Assembly: GCF_019145205.1 (NCBI RefSeq) | Contig: NZ_JAHSTT010000002.1 | Span: forward strand, 620,001-684,000 | Direction: 5' to 3' | Origin: Pseudomonas khavaziana | Lineage (GTDB): Bacteria; Pseudomonadota; Gammaproteobacteria; Pseudomonadales; Pseudomonadaceae | DNA length: 64,000 nucleotides | Part shown: piece by piece, positions 27,234 to 35,187 of the stretch | How positions within the stretch are numbered: position 1 is the first letter of the stretch | How the letters are laid out: every line of letters starts with the position of its first letter | Notes under the pieces: model-generated | What the model was told of the DNA's origin: nothing | What the model saw: only the letters and a program-made list of their open reading frames with translations | Database searches by the model: none | Translations under genes and position numbers: made by a program

Positions 27234-27866
27234 ATGACAGCAGCCAACGTTTACCAACAACGCCCCACCACCAGCGCCAAGGCCGAGTCGTCGCTGCATC
27301 ATGCCGACCTCGCCAGCCTGGTTGGCAAGGGCCGCAAGAACGCCGGCGTGACCGTGCGCGAAAAAAAGCTTCTCGGCCACCTGACCATCCGCGGCGATGG
27401 CCATGATGCTGCCTTCGCCGCTGGCGTACACAAGGCCGTCGGCATTGAGCTTCCCGGCCCGCTGAGCGTGGTCGTCAAAGGCGAAACCAGCCTGCAATGG
27501 CTCGGCCCGGATGAGTGGTTGCTGATCGTGCCAGGCGGTGAAGAATTCGCCGCCGAACAGAACCTGCGCGCCGCCCTGGGTGAGCTGCATATCCAGGTCG
27601 TCAATGTCAGCGGCGGCCAGCAGCTCCTTGAGCTCAGCGGCCCCAACGTGCGCGACGTGCTGATGAAGTCCACCAGTTACGACGTACACCCCAACAACTT
27701 CCCGGTGGGCAAAGCGGTGGGCACAGTGTTTGCCAAGTCGCAACTGGTGATCCGCCATACCGCTGAAGACACCTGGGAGCTGGTGATTCGTCGCAGCTTC
27801 TCGGATTACTGGTGGTTGTGGTTGCAGGACGCCTCGGCCGAGTTCGGCCTGAGCGTTCAAGCCTGA
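27234..27866 (+). CDS. soxG: Sarcosine oxidase gamma subunit
   Basis: 210-residue subunit of heterotetrameric sarcosine oxidase, related to the GcvT fold. Seen: QWLGPDEWLLIVPGGEE, VVNVSGGQQLLELSGPNVRD and a C-terminal RRSFSDYWWLWLQDAS, all typical of SoxG. AGGAAAGG stands upstream of the ATG. purU starts 10 bases after its stop, in the order known from P. aeruginosa (PA5416-PA5420). Confidence 0.93.
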   Translation: MTAANVYQQRPTTSAKAESSLHHADLASLVGKGRKNAGVTVREKKLLGHLTIRGDGHDAAFAAGVHKAVGIELPGPLSVVVKGETSLQWLGPDEWLLIVPGGEEFAAEQNLRAALGELHIQVVNVSGGQQLLELSGPNVRDVLMKSTSYDVHPNNFPVGKAVGTVFAKSQLVIRHTAEDTWELVIRRSFSDYWWLWLQDASAEFGLSVQA

Positions 27867-27876
27867 GGAGTGACCC

Positions 27877-28734
27877 ATGAGCCGCGCACCCGATACATGG
27901 ATTTTGACTGCCGACTGCCCCAGCGTGCTCGGCACGGTGGACGCGGTCACCCGCTATTTGTTCGAGCAGGGCTGCTATGTCACTGAACACCATTCGTTCG
28001 ATGACCGCCTCTCCGGCCGGTTTTTCATTCGTGTGGAATTCCGTCAGCCTGATGGTTTCGACGAGCAGGCGTTTCGCGACGGCCTGGCGACACGTGGTGA
28101 AGCCTTTGGCATGATTTTCGAGCTGACCGCGCCGAACTACCGGCCGAAAGTGGTGATCATGGTCTCCAAGGCCGATCACTGCCTCAATGACCTGCTCTAT
28201 CGCCAGCGCATCGGGCAACTGTCGATGGACGTGGTTGCGGTGGTCTCCAACCATCCCGATCTCAAGCCGTTGGCCGACTGGCACCAGATTCCCTACTACC
28301 ATTTTCCGCTGGACCCCAACGACAAACCGTCCCAGGAGCGCCAGGTGTGGCAGGTGGTGGAAGACACCGGCGCCGAGCTGGTCATCCTTGCGCGCTACAT
28401 GCAGGTGCTGTCGCCGGAACTGTGCCGCAAGCTGGATGGCAAGGCCATCAATATCCATCACTCGTTGCTGCCGGGTTTCAAGGGCGCCAAGCCCTATCAC
28501 CAGGCCTACAACAAGGGCGTGAAGCTGGTGGGCGCGACGGCGCACTACATCAACAACGACTTGGACGAAGGCCCGATCATCGCCCAGGGGGTGGAGGTGG
28601 TGGACCATAGCCACTATCCCGAGGACTTGATTGCCAAGGGGCGCGATATCGAAGGGCTGACCTTGGCCCGGGCAGTGGGGTATCACATTGAGCGGCGAGT
28701 GTTTTTGAACGCCAATCGGACGGTGGTGCTCTGA
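27877..28734 (+). CDS. purU: Formyltetrahydrofolate deformylase
   Basis: 285-residue enzyme that hydrolyses 10-formyl-THF to formate and THF, recycling folate loaded by sarcosine demethylation. An N-terminal ACT domain (1-85) is followed by a formyltransferase-type domain with NIHHSLLPGFKGAKPYHQAY (about 195-214, catalytic His) and DLDEGPIIAQ (catalytic Asp). GAGGAG lies upstream of the ATG. Last gene of the sox operon before a REP pair; this is the betaine-linked copy. Confidence 0.94.
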   Translation: MSRAPDTWILTADCPSVLGTVDAVTRYLFEQGCYVTEHHSFDDRLSGRFFIRVEFRQPDGFDEQAFRDGLATRGEAFGMIFELTAPNYRPKVVIMVSKADHCLNDLLYRQRIGQLSMDVVAVVSNHPDLKPLADWHQIPYYHFPLDPNDKPSQERQVWQVVEDTGAELVILARYMQVLSPELCRKLDGKAINIHHSLLPGFKGAKPYHQAYNKGVKLVGATAHYINNDLDEGPIIAQGVEVVDHSHYPEDLIAKGRDIEGLTLARAVGYHIERRVFLNANRTVVL

Positions 28735-28741
28735 CTGGCGC

Positions 28742-28809
28742 CATCGGGAGCAAGCCCCCCGCCCACAGGAGAATGCATTTCAAATGTGGGAGGGGGCTTG
28801 CCCTCGATG
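28742..28809. repeat. REP inverted pair between purU and fdhA
   Basis: CATCGGGAGCAAGCCCCC faces GGGGGCTTGCCCTCGATG around about 25 bases, with a few changes from the main family. Confidence 0.88.
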
Positions 28810-28916
28810 AGGCCCTCACAAACAACGCAAAAACAGCATCTGTACCCGAGCACTTAAACGCGCTGCCCATCCAAAGGTGCAACGCAGTTCCACAAAAACA
28901 ACAGCGAGGTGAAAGC

Positions 28917-30116
28917 ATGTCTGGTAATCGTGGTGTCGTGTATCTCGGCAACGGCAAGGTCGAAGTACAGAAAATCGACTATCCAAAAATGCAGGACCCC
29001 CGTGGCAGGAAGATCGAGCACGGCGTCATCCTGCGCGTGGTCTCCACCAACATCTGCGGCTCCGACCAACACATGGTGCGCGGCCGCACCACTGCCCAGA
29101 CCGGCCTGGTGCTCGGACACGAGATCACTGGCGAAGTGATCGAGAAGGGCAGTGACGTTGAAAACCTGAAAATCGGCGACCTGGTTTCCGTACCGTTCAA
29201 CGTGGCATGCGGCCGCTGCCGCTCCTGCAAGGAACAACACACCGGCGTATGCCTGACCGTCAACCCGGCCCGCGCCGGTGGTGCCTATGGCTATGTAGAC
29301 ATGGGCGACTGGACCGGTGGCCAGGCCGAATACGTGCTGGTGCCGTACGCCGACTTCAACCTGCTGAAACTGCCGGATCGCGACAAGGCCATGGAGAAAA
29401 TCCGCGACCTGACCTGCCTCTCCGACATCCTGCCCACCGGTTACCACGGCGCCGTCACGGCCGGCGTTGGCCCTGGCAGCACCGTGTACATCGCGGGCGC
29501 CGGCCCGGTCGGCCTGGCGGCGGCGGCATCGGCACGCCTGCTGGGCGCGGCGGTTGTGATCATCGGCGACGTCAACTCAATCCGCCTGGCCCACGCCAAG
29601 GCCCAGGGCTTTGAAATTGTCGACCTGTCCACCGATACGCCGTTGCACGAACAAATCGCCGCATTGTTGGGCGAGCCGGAAGTGGACTGCGCAGTCGACT
29701 GCGTGGGCTTTGAAGCACGCGGCCATGGCCACGACGGCGTCAAGGCCGAAGCTCCGGCCACCGTGCTGAACTCATTGATGGGTGTGGTGCGTGTGGCCGG
29801 CAAGATCGGTATTCCCGGCCTGTATGTGACCGAGGACCCGGGTGCTGTGGATGCTGCTGCGAAAATGGGCAGCCTGAGCATTCGCTTTGGCCTGGGCTGG
29901 GCCAAATCCCACAGCTTCCACACGGGGCAGACGCCGGTGATGAAGTACAACCGCCAGTTGATGCAGGCGATCATGTGGGACCGTATCAACATTGCCGAGA
30001 TCGTCGGCGTGCAGGTGATCAGCCTGGATGATGCGCCACGTGGGTATGGCGAATTCGATGCGGGCGTACCGAAGAAGTTTGTGATTGATCCGCATAAGTT
30101 GTTCAGTGCGGCGTAA
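28917..30116 (+). CDS. fdhA: Glutathione-independent formaldehyde dehydrogenase
   Basis: 399-residue zinc- and NAD-dependent dehydrogenase that oxidises the formaldehyde released by betaine and dimethylglycine demethylation. The catalytic zinc region reads TNICGSDQHM with GHEITGEV; the structural-zinc cysteines lie in CGRCRSCKEQHTGVC; the NAD fold is IAGAGPVGLAAAASA. The ATG at 28917 has GAGGTGA 5 bases upstream. A strong terminator follows. It stands after the sox operon as in P. aeruginosa (PA5421). Confidence 0.95.
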   Translation: MSGNRGVVYLGNGKVEVQKIDYPKMQDPRGRKIEHGVILRVVSTNICGSDQHMVRGRTTAQTGLVLGHEITGEVIEKGSDVENLKIGDLVSVPFNVACGRCRSCKEQHTGVCLTVNPARAGGAYGYVDMGDWTGGQAEYVLVPYADFNLLKLPDRDKAMEKIRDLTCLSDILPTGYHGAVTAGVGPGSTVYIAGAGPVGLAAAASARLLGAAVVIIGDVNSIRLAHAKAQGFEIVDLSTDTPLHEQIAALLGEPEVDCAVDCVGFEARGHGHDGVKAEAPATVLNSLMGVVRVAGKIGIPGLYVTEDPGAVDAAAKMGSLSIRFGLGWAKSHSFHTGQTPVMKYNRQLMQAIMWDRINIAEIVGVQVISLDDAPRGYGEFDAGVPKKFVIDPHKLFSAA

Positions 30117-30131
30117 CACGTTGGGCAAATA

Positions 30132-30167
30132 AAAAGGGCGACCAGTGTGTCGCCCTTTTCATTTTGT
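30132..30167 (+). terminator. Intrinsic terminator of fdhA
   Basis: AAAAGGGCGAC (30132-30142) pairs perfectly with GTCGCCCTTTT (30149-30159), loop of 6, followed by CATTTTG. It starts 16 bases after the fdhA stop and may also serve the convergent gene. Confidence 0.9.
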
Positions 30168-30217
30168 AACCAGTGCTCACGCCAGTGGGCGCGCGCTCTG
30201 CTTATTGACGTAGTAGA

Positions 30218-30613
30218 TCAGTTGTAAATGAACGAACATTTGGAAATGTCCGAATTTTTGCAGAAGTCGTCATTCCATTGTGTACCCGGCGCTGCAGCCC
30301 AGCTGTTGACGGGTTTCAACGCGACTCTGACACCGGCATCACCCGATCCCTCATAGCTGCAAATGACCGCTTTGGTTTCGTCTTTGTACTTGGCATCGGT
30401 GAATTTAGATTCGTCCAAGTAGCTGGGTTTTGCTTCTTTATTCTCACCTTCCCAAGTGAGGCCGTTGGGGCCTGGCGCCGAGTAGGAATAGCCCCCTTCC
30501 CCCATTTCAGTTTGCTTGATGGTTGAGATAGGTGGGCAAGTTGCTGTGGCCGCATAGGCATTCCCGGTCAAGGCAAGCATTGCGAAAGCTCCCGCCGTCA
30601 GTGCAATTCTCAT
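30218..30613 (-). CDS. Secreted DUF3757-like protein
   Basis: 131-residue protein with a signal peptide (1-21, ending AYA). The mature part starts ATATCPPISTIKQ and has four cysteines (TCPP, VICSYEG, DFCKN, SKCSFIYN) and GLTWEGENKEA, a layout like the small DUF3757 family in Pseudomonas. It is likely periplasmic or secreted. GC content is lower than in neighbours. Function unknown; the family name is a moderate-confidence match by eye. Confidence 0.7.
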   Translation of the reverse strand: MRIALTAGAFAMLALTGNAYAATATCPPISTIKQTEMGEGGYSYSAPGPNGLTWEGENKEAKPSYLDESKFTDAKYKDETKAVICSYEGSGDAGVRVALKPVNSWAAAPGTQWNDDFCKNSDISKCSFIYN

Positions 30614-30801
30614 GATTCAAATCCTTCTGGTATCAGTTGCTAATGGAGCTGGGATCCTCGTATGCCATATCAGTAGCGTCTACTGTCAGAAATGACAGTT
30701 GATAAGAGTAATTGGTTATAAGTAACTTAATCTCTAGTTCGAATGCCACTCAATGACGCCGATGACTGTCATGAGCAAATAATCTAAGGCACCGAAAGCC
30801 A

Positions 30802-30892
30802 AATGTAGGAGGGGGCTTGCTCCCGATAGCGGAGGTTCAGTCAGTCCTGTTGTGACTGACCTACCGCTATCGGGAGCAAGCCCCCTCCCACA
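30802..30892. repeat. REP inverted pair with long inner stem
   Basis: ATGTAGGAGGGGGCTTGCTC and GAGCAAGCCCCCTCCCACA face each other. The segment between them also pairs (GATAGCGG with CCGCTATC and TCAGTCA with TGACTGA), so the whole 91 bases can fold as one hairpin. It lies 24 bases from the stop of the anti-sigma-like gene. Confidence 0.9.
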
Positions 30893-30915
30893 AGGGTTTT
30901 ATGGTGTTTAGGGGA

Positions 30916-31374
30916 TCAGCGTGTGGCCAGCGCGCCTTGGTAGACGGTCGGGCCTGTCGGCTGTTTGCTCACCGAGCCACCCTTGGTCTCCGCACTCACC
31001 ATCAACTCTACCGGCTTGCTGATCGATTCCTGCTGGCGCGGGTTAAGGCCAATGATGCCCTTGCCATCTTCCGGCAGCAGTCCTAGCGAAATAGGCGTGC
31101 CGCCTTCAGGAATGGCCCACAGCTCCAGGCTCTGGTCCGGTGCTGGCGCCGTGGAGGCAATCGGCTGCACTTCCAGGTAATCCTTGTGAGCCATGATCTG
31201 GGCAGCCGGCTGTTGGGTAGTGGTCACCAACGTCGCCGCGGATTTGACGCTGTCCTGGGTGTAGAGCGCGCCGCCAATGCCGGCAACCACCACCACACAG
31301 GCGCCGATGAACAGGCGTGGGCGGCTCCAGAACGGAGGCTTTTGCTCAATCACTTGGGGTTGGATCGCAGTCAT
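30916..31374 (-). CDS. Shortened anti-sigma factor (RskA C-terminal domain only)
   Basis: 152-residue protein. One membrane segment (about 16-36, LFIGACVVVVAGIGGALY) is followed by an RskA-type periplasmic domain with LVTTTQQPAAQIMAHKD, SLELWAIPEGGTPISLGLLP and a closing PTGPTVYQGAL. Whole anti-sigma factors of this family have an extra 80-100 N-terminal residues that bind the sigma factor; here these are missing. The ATG at 31374 has a strong AGGAAGAG 5 bases upstream, so the short form is probably really made. No sigma-factor gene adjoins it. It may be a remnant or a decoy. Confidence 0.75.
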   Translation of the reverse strand: MTAIQPQVIEQKPPFWSRPRLFIGACVVVVAGIGGALYTQDSVKSAATLVTTTQQPAAQIMAHKDYLEVQPIASTAPAPDQSLELWAIPEGGTPISLGLLPEDGKGIIGLNPRQQESISKPVELMVSAETKGGSVSKQPTGPTVYQGALATR

Positions 31375-31510
31375 AAGTCTCTTCCTGACAAATTTTGTAG
31401 TCAGTGCATGGACCCGCTTATCCCCGATGGGTTCCAGATCGGCCTTGGAACAACCGACGAGATACCCAGTCGAACACCTGCTTTTGCTCCTACATTTAGA
31501 GGTTGTCTTG

Positions 31511-32083
31511 ATGAAAATTTCACGCGGTTTCGCCCTTTCCTGCCTGATGACCCTGGCAGCAGGCCCGGTGTTCGCCGCAGGCTTCAGCCTTGGCGAAGCG
31601 GCCAATGCCATCTCGGGCATGCAAGGCGGTAACAACAAGGCCGCAGCCGCTGCACCGTCGTCCGAGACGGCCGGCTTGCTCAGCGCCCTGACTTCGCAAC
31701 TCAACATCACCCCCGAACAGGCTGTTGGTGGTACCGGCGCGATGCTGGGCCTGGCCAAGAACAAACTGAGTGGCAACGACTATTCGCAATTGGGCAACAG
31801 TGTTCCGGGCCTAGATCAGTTGTCGGGCAACAACGCATTGGACAGTCTCGGCGCCTTGAGCGGCATGCTCGGCCAGAGCGGTGGCAGCAAGACTAGCGGC
31901 CTTGATGGTTTGCTGGGGAGTGTGAAGGACACCAACGACCTGGATACGGCGTTCAGCGCATTGGGTATGGACAGTGGGATGGTCAGCCAGTTTGCGCCCG
32001 TGATTCTGCAATACCTGGGTGGCCAAGGTGCCAGCCATTCAGTGTTGAGCAAGCTGTCCCAGGCGTGGGGTACGGGTAGCTAG
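31511..32083 (+). CDS. DUF2780 secreted protein
   Basis: 190-residue protein with a signal peptide (1-23, ending VFA). The rest is Gly/Ser/Ala/Leu-rich with TPEQAVGGTGAMLGLAKNKL, typical of DUF2780 (VcgC/VcgE-like) proteins, and ends SVLSKLSQAWGTGS. The ATG at 31511 follows TTGTCTTG; upstream extension in the same frame has no signal peptide. It is divergent from the shortened anti-sigma gene with 136 bases between, so they may share control. Function unknown. Confidence 0.8.
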   Translation: MKISRGFALSCLMTLAAGPVFAAGFSLGEAANAISGMQGGNNKAAAAAPSSETAGLLSALTSQLNITPEQAVGGTGAMLGLAKNKLSGNDYSQLGNSVPGLDQLSGNNALDSLGALSGMLGQSGGSKTSGLDGLLGSVKDTNDLDTAFSALGMDSGMVSQFAPVILQYLGGQGASHSVLSKLSQAWGTGS

Positions 32084-32173
32084 GTGTATTGAGGTGGCTT
32101 TCGTACAGGTGCCAGTCATTTTTATCGATGTTAGTGGTTTAGTTCGTACGTGAAAAAAAACATTGGGCTGTAG

Positions 32174-32201
32174 GGAACTGTAGGCAGCGTGACGCCACAC
32201 A
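32174..32201 (+). promoter_or_regulatory. Candidate HrpL (hrp box) promoter 1
   Basis: GGAACT (32174-32179), 15 bases, then CCACACA (32195-32201). The hrp box for the ECF sigma factor HrpL is GGAACC-N15/16-CCACNNA; only one base differs. It ends 70 bases before the ATG at 32272. Confidence 0.65.
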
Positions 32202-32271
32202 TTGTTGCCTTTCAGGTCCGTTACCCACGAATCTGGAAGGCTTCATTAATTCTGAGTCAAGCGGTGTCAGT

Positions 32272-32463
32272 ATGATTGAAAAACAATTGTCACGTCCCCG
32301 AAGAAATGTCGATGTGCCTGATCTTCAATATAGCCCGGAGGAACAGGCTATGCGTGAGCGCTTAGAAGAGCTGGGAATTGACCCTGACGAGTCTGTAAAA
32401 AGCACGGCTCACCTTAGTCATTGCAATATTTGGTCGAGAGTTTCCGTGTATTTGCCGGCGTGA
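32272..32463 (+). CDS. Small protein behind a hrp box, perhaps truncated
   Basis: 63-residue product, hydrophilic, starting MIEKQLSRPRRNVDVPDLQY and including PEEQAMRERLEELGIDPDES. After about residue 42 the composition changes (HLSHCNIWSRVSVYLPA), which suggests a frameshift or a break from a longer gene. No family recognised. The hrp-box match upstream at the same distance as for the next gene suggests a type III effector, chaperone or a relic of one. No good ribosome site is seen, so confidence is moderate. Confidence 0.45.
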   Translation: MIEKQLSRPRRNVDVPDLQYSPEEQAMRERLEELGIDPDESVKSTAHLSHCNIWSRVSVYLPA

Positions 32464-32769
32464 ACCCGAATGTCAGCCAGTGGGCGAGTCGCGGCAGGTC
32501 GTATTCGGTGAGGTAAATCAGGCCGGCCTGGACTGCACCAAATCGCTTTCCAACTCCGCAGGCCCAATTCAGGTCGCGGAGTCTTTTATTGTCGACCGAA
32601 CAACGCAATGGTTGGTGCTTGAATAACCAGCAAGCTTGTTTGGTGAACTTAAACGCTTGGGCGGCGAACACTTGCGGGGCAGGCCCATGGATTTAAAAAC
32701 TCCGAAACGCTCGATGTTGCAGTAGTTAGAGTTAGGCTGCTTGGCGGAGATAATTTTTGCGAATATTAG
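32464..32769. other. 306-base spacer with no convincing gene
   Basis: Lower-GC stretch between the two hrp-box genes. A minus-strand frame (32414-32671, GTG start) has no recognised motif and no clear ribosome site. The sequence may be the decayed rest of the upstream gene or of an insertion. No inverted-repeat ends of an insertion sequence were found. Confidence 0.5.
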
Positions 32770-32798
32770 GGAACGGTAGGATGCGTGCCTGCCACTGA
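32770..32798 (+). promoter_or_regulatory. Candidate HrpL (hrp box) promoter 2
   Basis: GGAACG (32770-32775), 16 bases, then CCACTGA (32792-32798), against the consensus GGAACC-N15/16-CCACNNA. One base differs. It ends 69 bases before the ATG at 32868, nearly the same distance as hrp box 1 from its gene. Both copies also share GTAGG directly after the first half. Confidence 0.65.
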
Positions 32799-32867
32799 GT
32801 TAATACCTTTCGTAGTGTTGCGATAGGTGATCTGTAAAGGTCAATCAACTAACTTAGTGGTGATCGA

Positions 32868-33572
32868 ATGACTACTGTTAATCCGCTGCTGTCAGCATTT
32901 CAGAATACGTACAACCAACTCAACAACGAAGTGCAGAGCGAAAAGCCTAGTCAGATTGGAGATATAGCGCGACTCATAGGCGTTCCGGCGAGTTTGTTGC
33001 AGGACTTGCGTCATGACTTTAAGGCAGCGTCTGATGGGCCTAACTCTCAACGGGCGGCAGATAACCTATTGAAAGGGCTGCAAAAGTTAGAGAAGTTTAC
33101 CCTGGGGTCCTCCATGGCCAAGGAGATGCCAGCCGGTATGGAGCCACCTGCTGGCGGCAAGTCTTTTGTGAAAGGAGAAAACGGCGAGGCCAAAGAGGTC
33201 ACCATGGCCAAGGAGATGCCAGCCGGTATGGAGCCACCTGCTGGCGGCAAGTCTTTTGTGAAAGGAGAAAACGGCGAGGCCAAAGAGGTCACCATGGCCA
33301 AGGAGATGCCGGCCGGTATGGAGCCACCTGCTGGCGGTACGTCTTTTGTGATAGGGGCAGACGGCCGACCCGAAGAGATCTCATTGGACACTAAAGCTGA
33401 CAGTGTGGTTACGGCTCTCAAGAAACTCCTGGACGATGATGCGACCCAAACAGATGTCAAACAGGCCGTTTCAGCTTTGAGTTCGGCTTTGCAGGGTCTC
33501 ACTGGCGCTATGGGCAATGACCCTGAAAAGCTAAAGGCAGCACTGCTGGACAGCATACGTTCTCAGGCTTGA
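32868..33572 (+). CDS. Harpin-like / candidate type III secreted protein with three 30-residue repeats
   Basis: 234-residue soluble protein with no cysteine or tryptophan. Residues 1-82 are amphipathic and rich in S, N and Q at the start (MTTVNPLLSAFQNTYNQLNN), a composition usual for type III secretion signals. Residues 83-172 are three direct repeats of 30 residues, each beginning MAKEMPAGMEPPAGG. Residues 173-234 are helical and acidic (ALKKLLDDDATQTDVKQAVS). No signal peptide or membrane segment. A hrp-box match lies 69 bases upstream and no T3SS genes are in the window. Harpins and small effectors are the closest type; the exact family is not recognised. Base composition differs from neighbours. 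Confidence 0.7.
   Translation: MTTVNPLLSAFQNTYNQLNNEVQSEKPSQIGDIARLIGVPASLLQDLRHDFKAASDGPNSQRAADNLLKGLQKLEKFTLGSSMAKEMPAGMEPPAGGKSFVKGENGEAKEVTMAKEMPAGMEPPAGGKSFVKGENGEAKEVTMAKEMPAGMEPPAGGTSFVIGADGRPEEISLDTKADSVVTALKKLLDDDATQTDVKQAVSALSSALQGLTGAMGNDPEKLKAALLDSIRSQA
33114..33383 (+). repeat. Three 90-base tandem repeats in the harpin-like gene
   Basis: Units at 33114-33203 and 33204-33293 are identical base for base. The third, 33294-33383, matches closely for about its first half (start ATGGCCAAGGAGATGCC) and then diverges. The unit length is a multiple of three, so the frame is kept. The identity of the first two copies points to a recent duplication. Confidence 0.95.
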
Positions 33573-33626
33573 GCCTCGGTCTGGATACCCTGAGATGTCC
33601 GGGCCTGATGATTGATCTTGGCGCAC

Positions 33627-34505
33627 TCATTTGAAGAACTCTTCAAGGCGTTGGTCTTTCTCTTTCCAGAGCTGGTTCACCCAGCTCTGGAGGGTCTGGC
33701 GAAACGCCGGATCATTCTCGTAGTCTCCCTGCCACAGCGCAGGGTCCAGCTCGCGGGTGCGGATATCAATGATCACCTTCGGTACCGCGCCGCTGATCAG
33801 TTCCCAAAACCCTGGAATCTTTTGCTGTGGATAGACCACGGTGACGTCGAGTACCGCATCCAGTTGTTCACCCATGGCCGCCAGCACAAATGCCACTCCA
33901 CCGGCCTTTGGCTTGAGCAGGCGCGCGAATGGCGAACCCTGCTGTGTGCGTTTGGCCTCGCTGAACCTTGTGCCCTCCAGGTAATTGACCACCGTCACCG
34001 GCTGGCGCTTGAACAGCTCGCAGGCCTCTTTGGTGATCTTCAAGTCCTGGCCCGCCAGTTCCGGGTGCTTGGCCAGGAACGCCTTGGTGTAGCGCTTCAT
34101 GAACGGGTAGTCCAGCGCCCACCAGGCCAGGCCGAGGAAGGGTACCCAGATCAGCTCTTTTTTCAGGAAGAACTTGAAGAACGGCGTGCGCCGGTTCAGT
34201 GCCTGGATCAGCGCCGGAATATCGACCCAGGATTGATGATTGCTGATGACGAGGTAGGACGTATCACCGCGCAGGTCGTCGCCACCACGGATATCCCACT
34301 GGGTCGGGATGCACAGCGAAAAGATCAGCTTGTCGATCTCGGCCCAGGTCTCGGCGATCCACATCACCGCCCAGGACATGTAGTCGCGAAAGCGACCCGG
34401 GGCCACCAGCTTGAGCAGGGCAAACACCATCAGCGGTCCGAACAGTACCAGGGTGTTGAGCAATAGCAGCAGTGTGACGAAACAGCCGGTGAGCAGGCGG
34501 CGCAT
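33627..34505 (-). CDS. 1-acylglycerol-3-phosphate acyltransferase-type protein (PlsC family)
   Basis: 292-residue membrane acyltransferase. N-terminal hydrophobic segments (about 5-35) precede the catalytic NHxxxxD motif, SNHQSWVD (about 87-94), and the substrate-binding block VNYLEGTRFSEAK (about 168-180) in the place of the FPEGTR motif. Size and the EGTR variant fit the YihG-like branch of LPLAT proteins. It would move a fatty acyl chain onto lysophospholipid in the inner membrane. It is transcribed alone, towards the harpin-like gene. Confidence 0.88.
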   Translation of the reverse strand: MRRLLTGCFVTLLLLLNTLVLFGPLMVFALLKLVAPGRFRDYMSWAVMWIAETWAEIDKLIFSLCIPTQWDIRGGDDLRGDTSYLVISNHQSWVDIPALIQALNRRTPFFKFFLKKELIWVPFLGLAWWALDYPFMKRYTKAFLAKHPELAGQDLKITKEACELFKRQPVTVVNYLEGTRFSEAKRTQQGSPFARLLKPKAGGVAFVLAAMGEQLDAVLDVTVVYPQQKIPGFWELISGAVPKVIIDIRTRELDPALWQGDYENDPAFRQTLQSWVNQLWKEKDQRLEEFFK

Positions 34506-34678
34506 AAATAACTCTTGGAATCTTGTGGGCGGGCCATCATAAGCAAGCTGAGTCTAGAGGCCAAATCGCAAATCGGTGCACGAATGTTTCACAATGTGCC
34601 GTGTAGGGTGGCCGTCACTAACTAAGTGCCGCGTTTGCGGTCTAGAATCCGCCTACTTCTTTCCGAGGAACTCACTTC

Positions 34679-35179
34679 GTGAAACTGTTATTTGCCTCCC
34701 TAGCTCTAGTGGCCCTGCCTGTCATGGCCGCTGAACCGACCCTCTACGGTCGCTACGAATACATTCAGTTGCCGGAGATCGGCGAAACCTTCAAGGCCAA
34801 GATGGATACCGGTGCGCTGACCGCCTCGCTGTCGGCCCGGGACATCGAGACCTTCACCCGCGACGGCGATGATTGGGTGCGTTTCCGCCTCGGCGGCAAG
34901 GACGCCGGCAACAAAGTCTACGAGCATAAGGTGTCGCGCATCAGCAAGATCAAGAGCCGTGCCGACGAAGACGACGACAAGGACGAACCTGCCGTGGCCA
35001 AGCGCCCGGTAGTCGATCTGGAAATGTGCCTGGGCAACGTCAAGCGCACCGTCGAGGTCAACCTCACGGACCGCAGCAGCTTCAATTACCCGCTGCTGAT
35101 CGGCGCCAAGGCGCTGCGTGAATTTGGCGCGGCGGTGAACCCGGCACGTCGCTACACTGCCGACAAACCGGACTGCTGA
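34679..35179 (+). CDS. RimB/retropepsin-like putative ATP-dependent zinc protease
   Basis: 166-residue protein of the PF05618 type. It has a signal peptide (1-17, ending VMA) and then the single retropepsin-like motif KMDTGALTASLSA with the candidate catalytic Asp at about residue 42, and PLLIGAKALREFGAAVNP near the C terminus. The start is GTG with GAGGA 9 bases upstream. It precedes creB by 8 bases, as the corresponding gene does in P. aeruginosa (PA0462 type), so it is probably co-transcribed with creBCD. Substrate unknown. Confidence 0.82.
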   Translation: MKLLFASLALVALPVMAAEPTLYGRYEYIQLPEIGETFKAKMDTGALTASLSARDIETFTRDGDDWVRFRLGGKDAGNKVYEHKVSRISKIKSRADEDDDKDEPAVAKRPVVDLEMCLGNVKRTVEVNLTDRSSFNYPLLIGAKALREFGAAVNPARRYTADKPDC

Positions 35180-35187
35180 TTGAACCC

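Noticed and set aside
30132..30159. Terminator stem after fdhA considered as a small RNA gene
   Set aside because: No promoter-like sequence in the short gap; a plain intrinsic terminator explains it.
32414..32671. Minus-strand 85-codon frame between the hrp-box genes
   Set aside because: GTG start without a ribosome site, no motif, and it overlaps the end of the 63-residue gene. Could be a relic but cannot be supported.
33114..33383. Tandem repeats considered as a CRISPR array
   Set aside because: Units are 90 bases, contiguous without spacers, and in frame inside a coding region.
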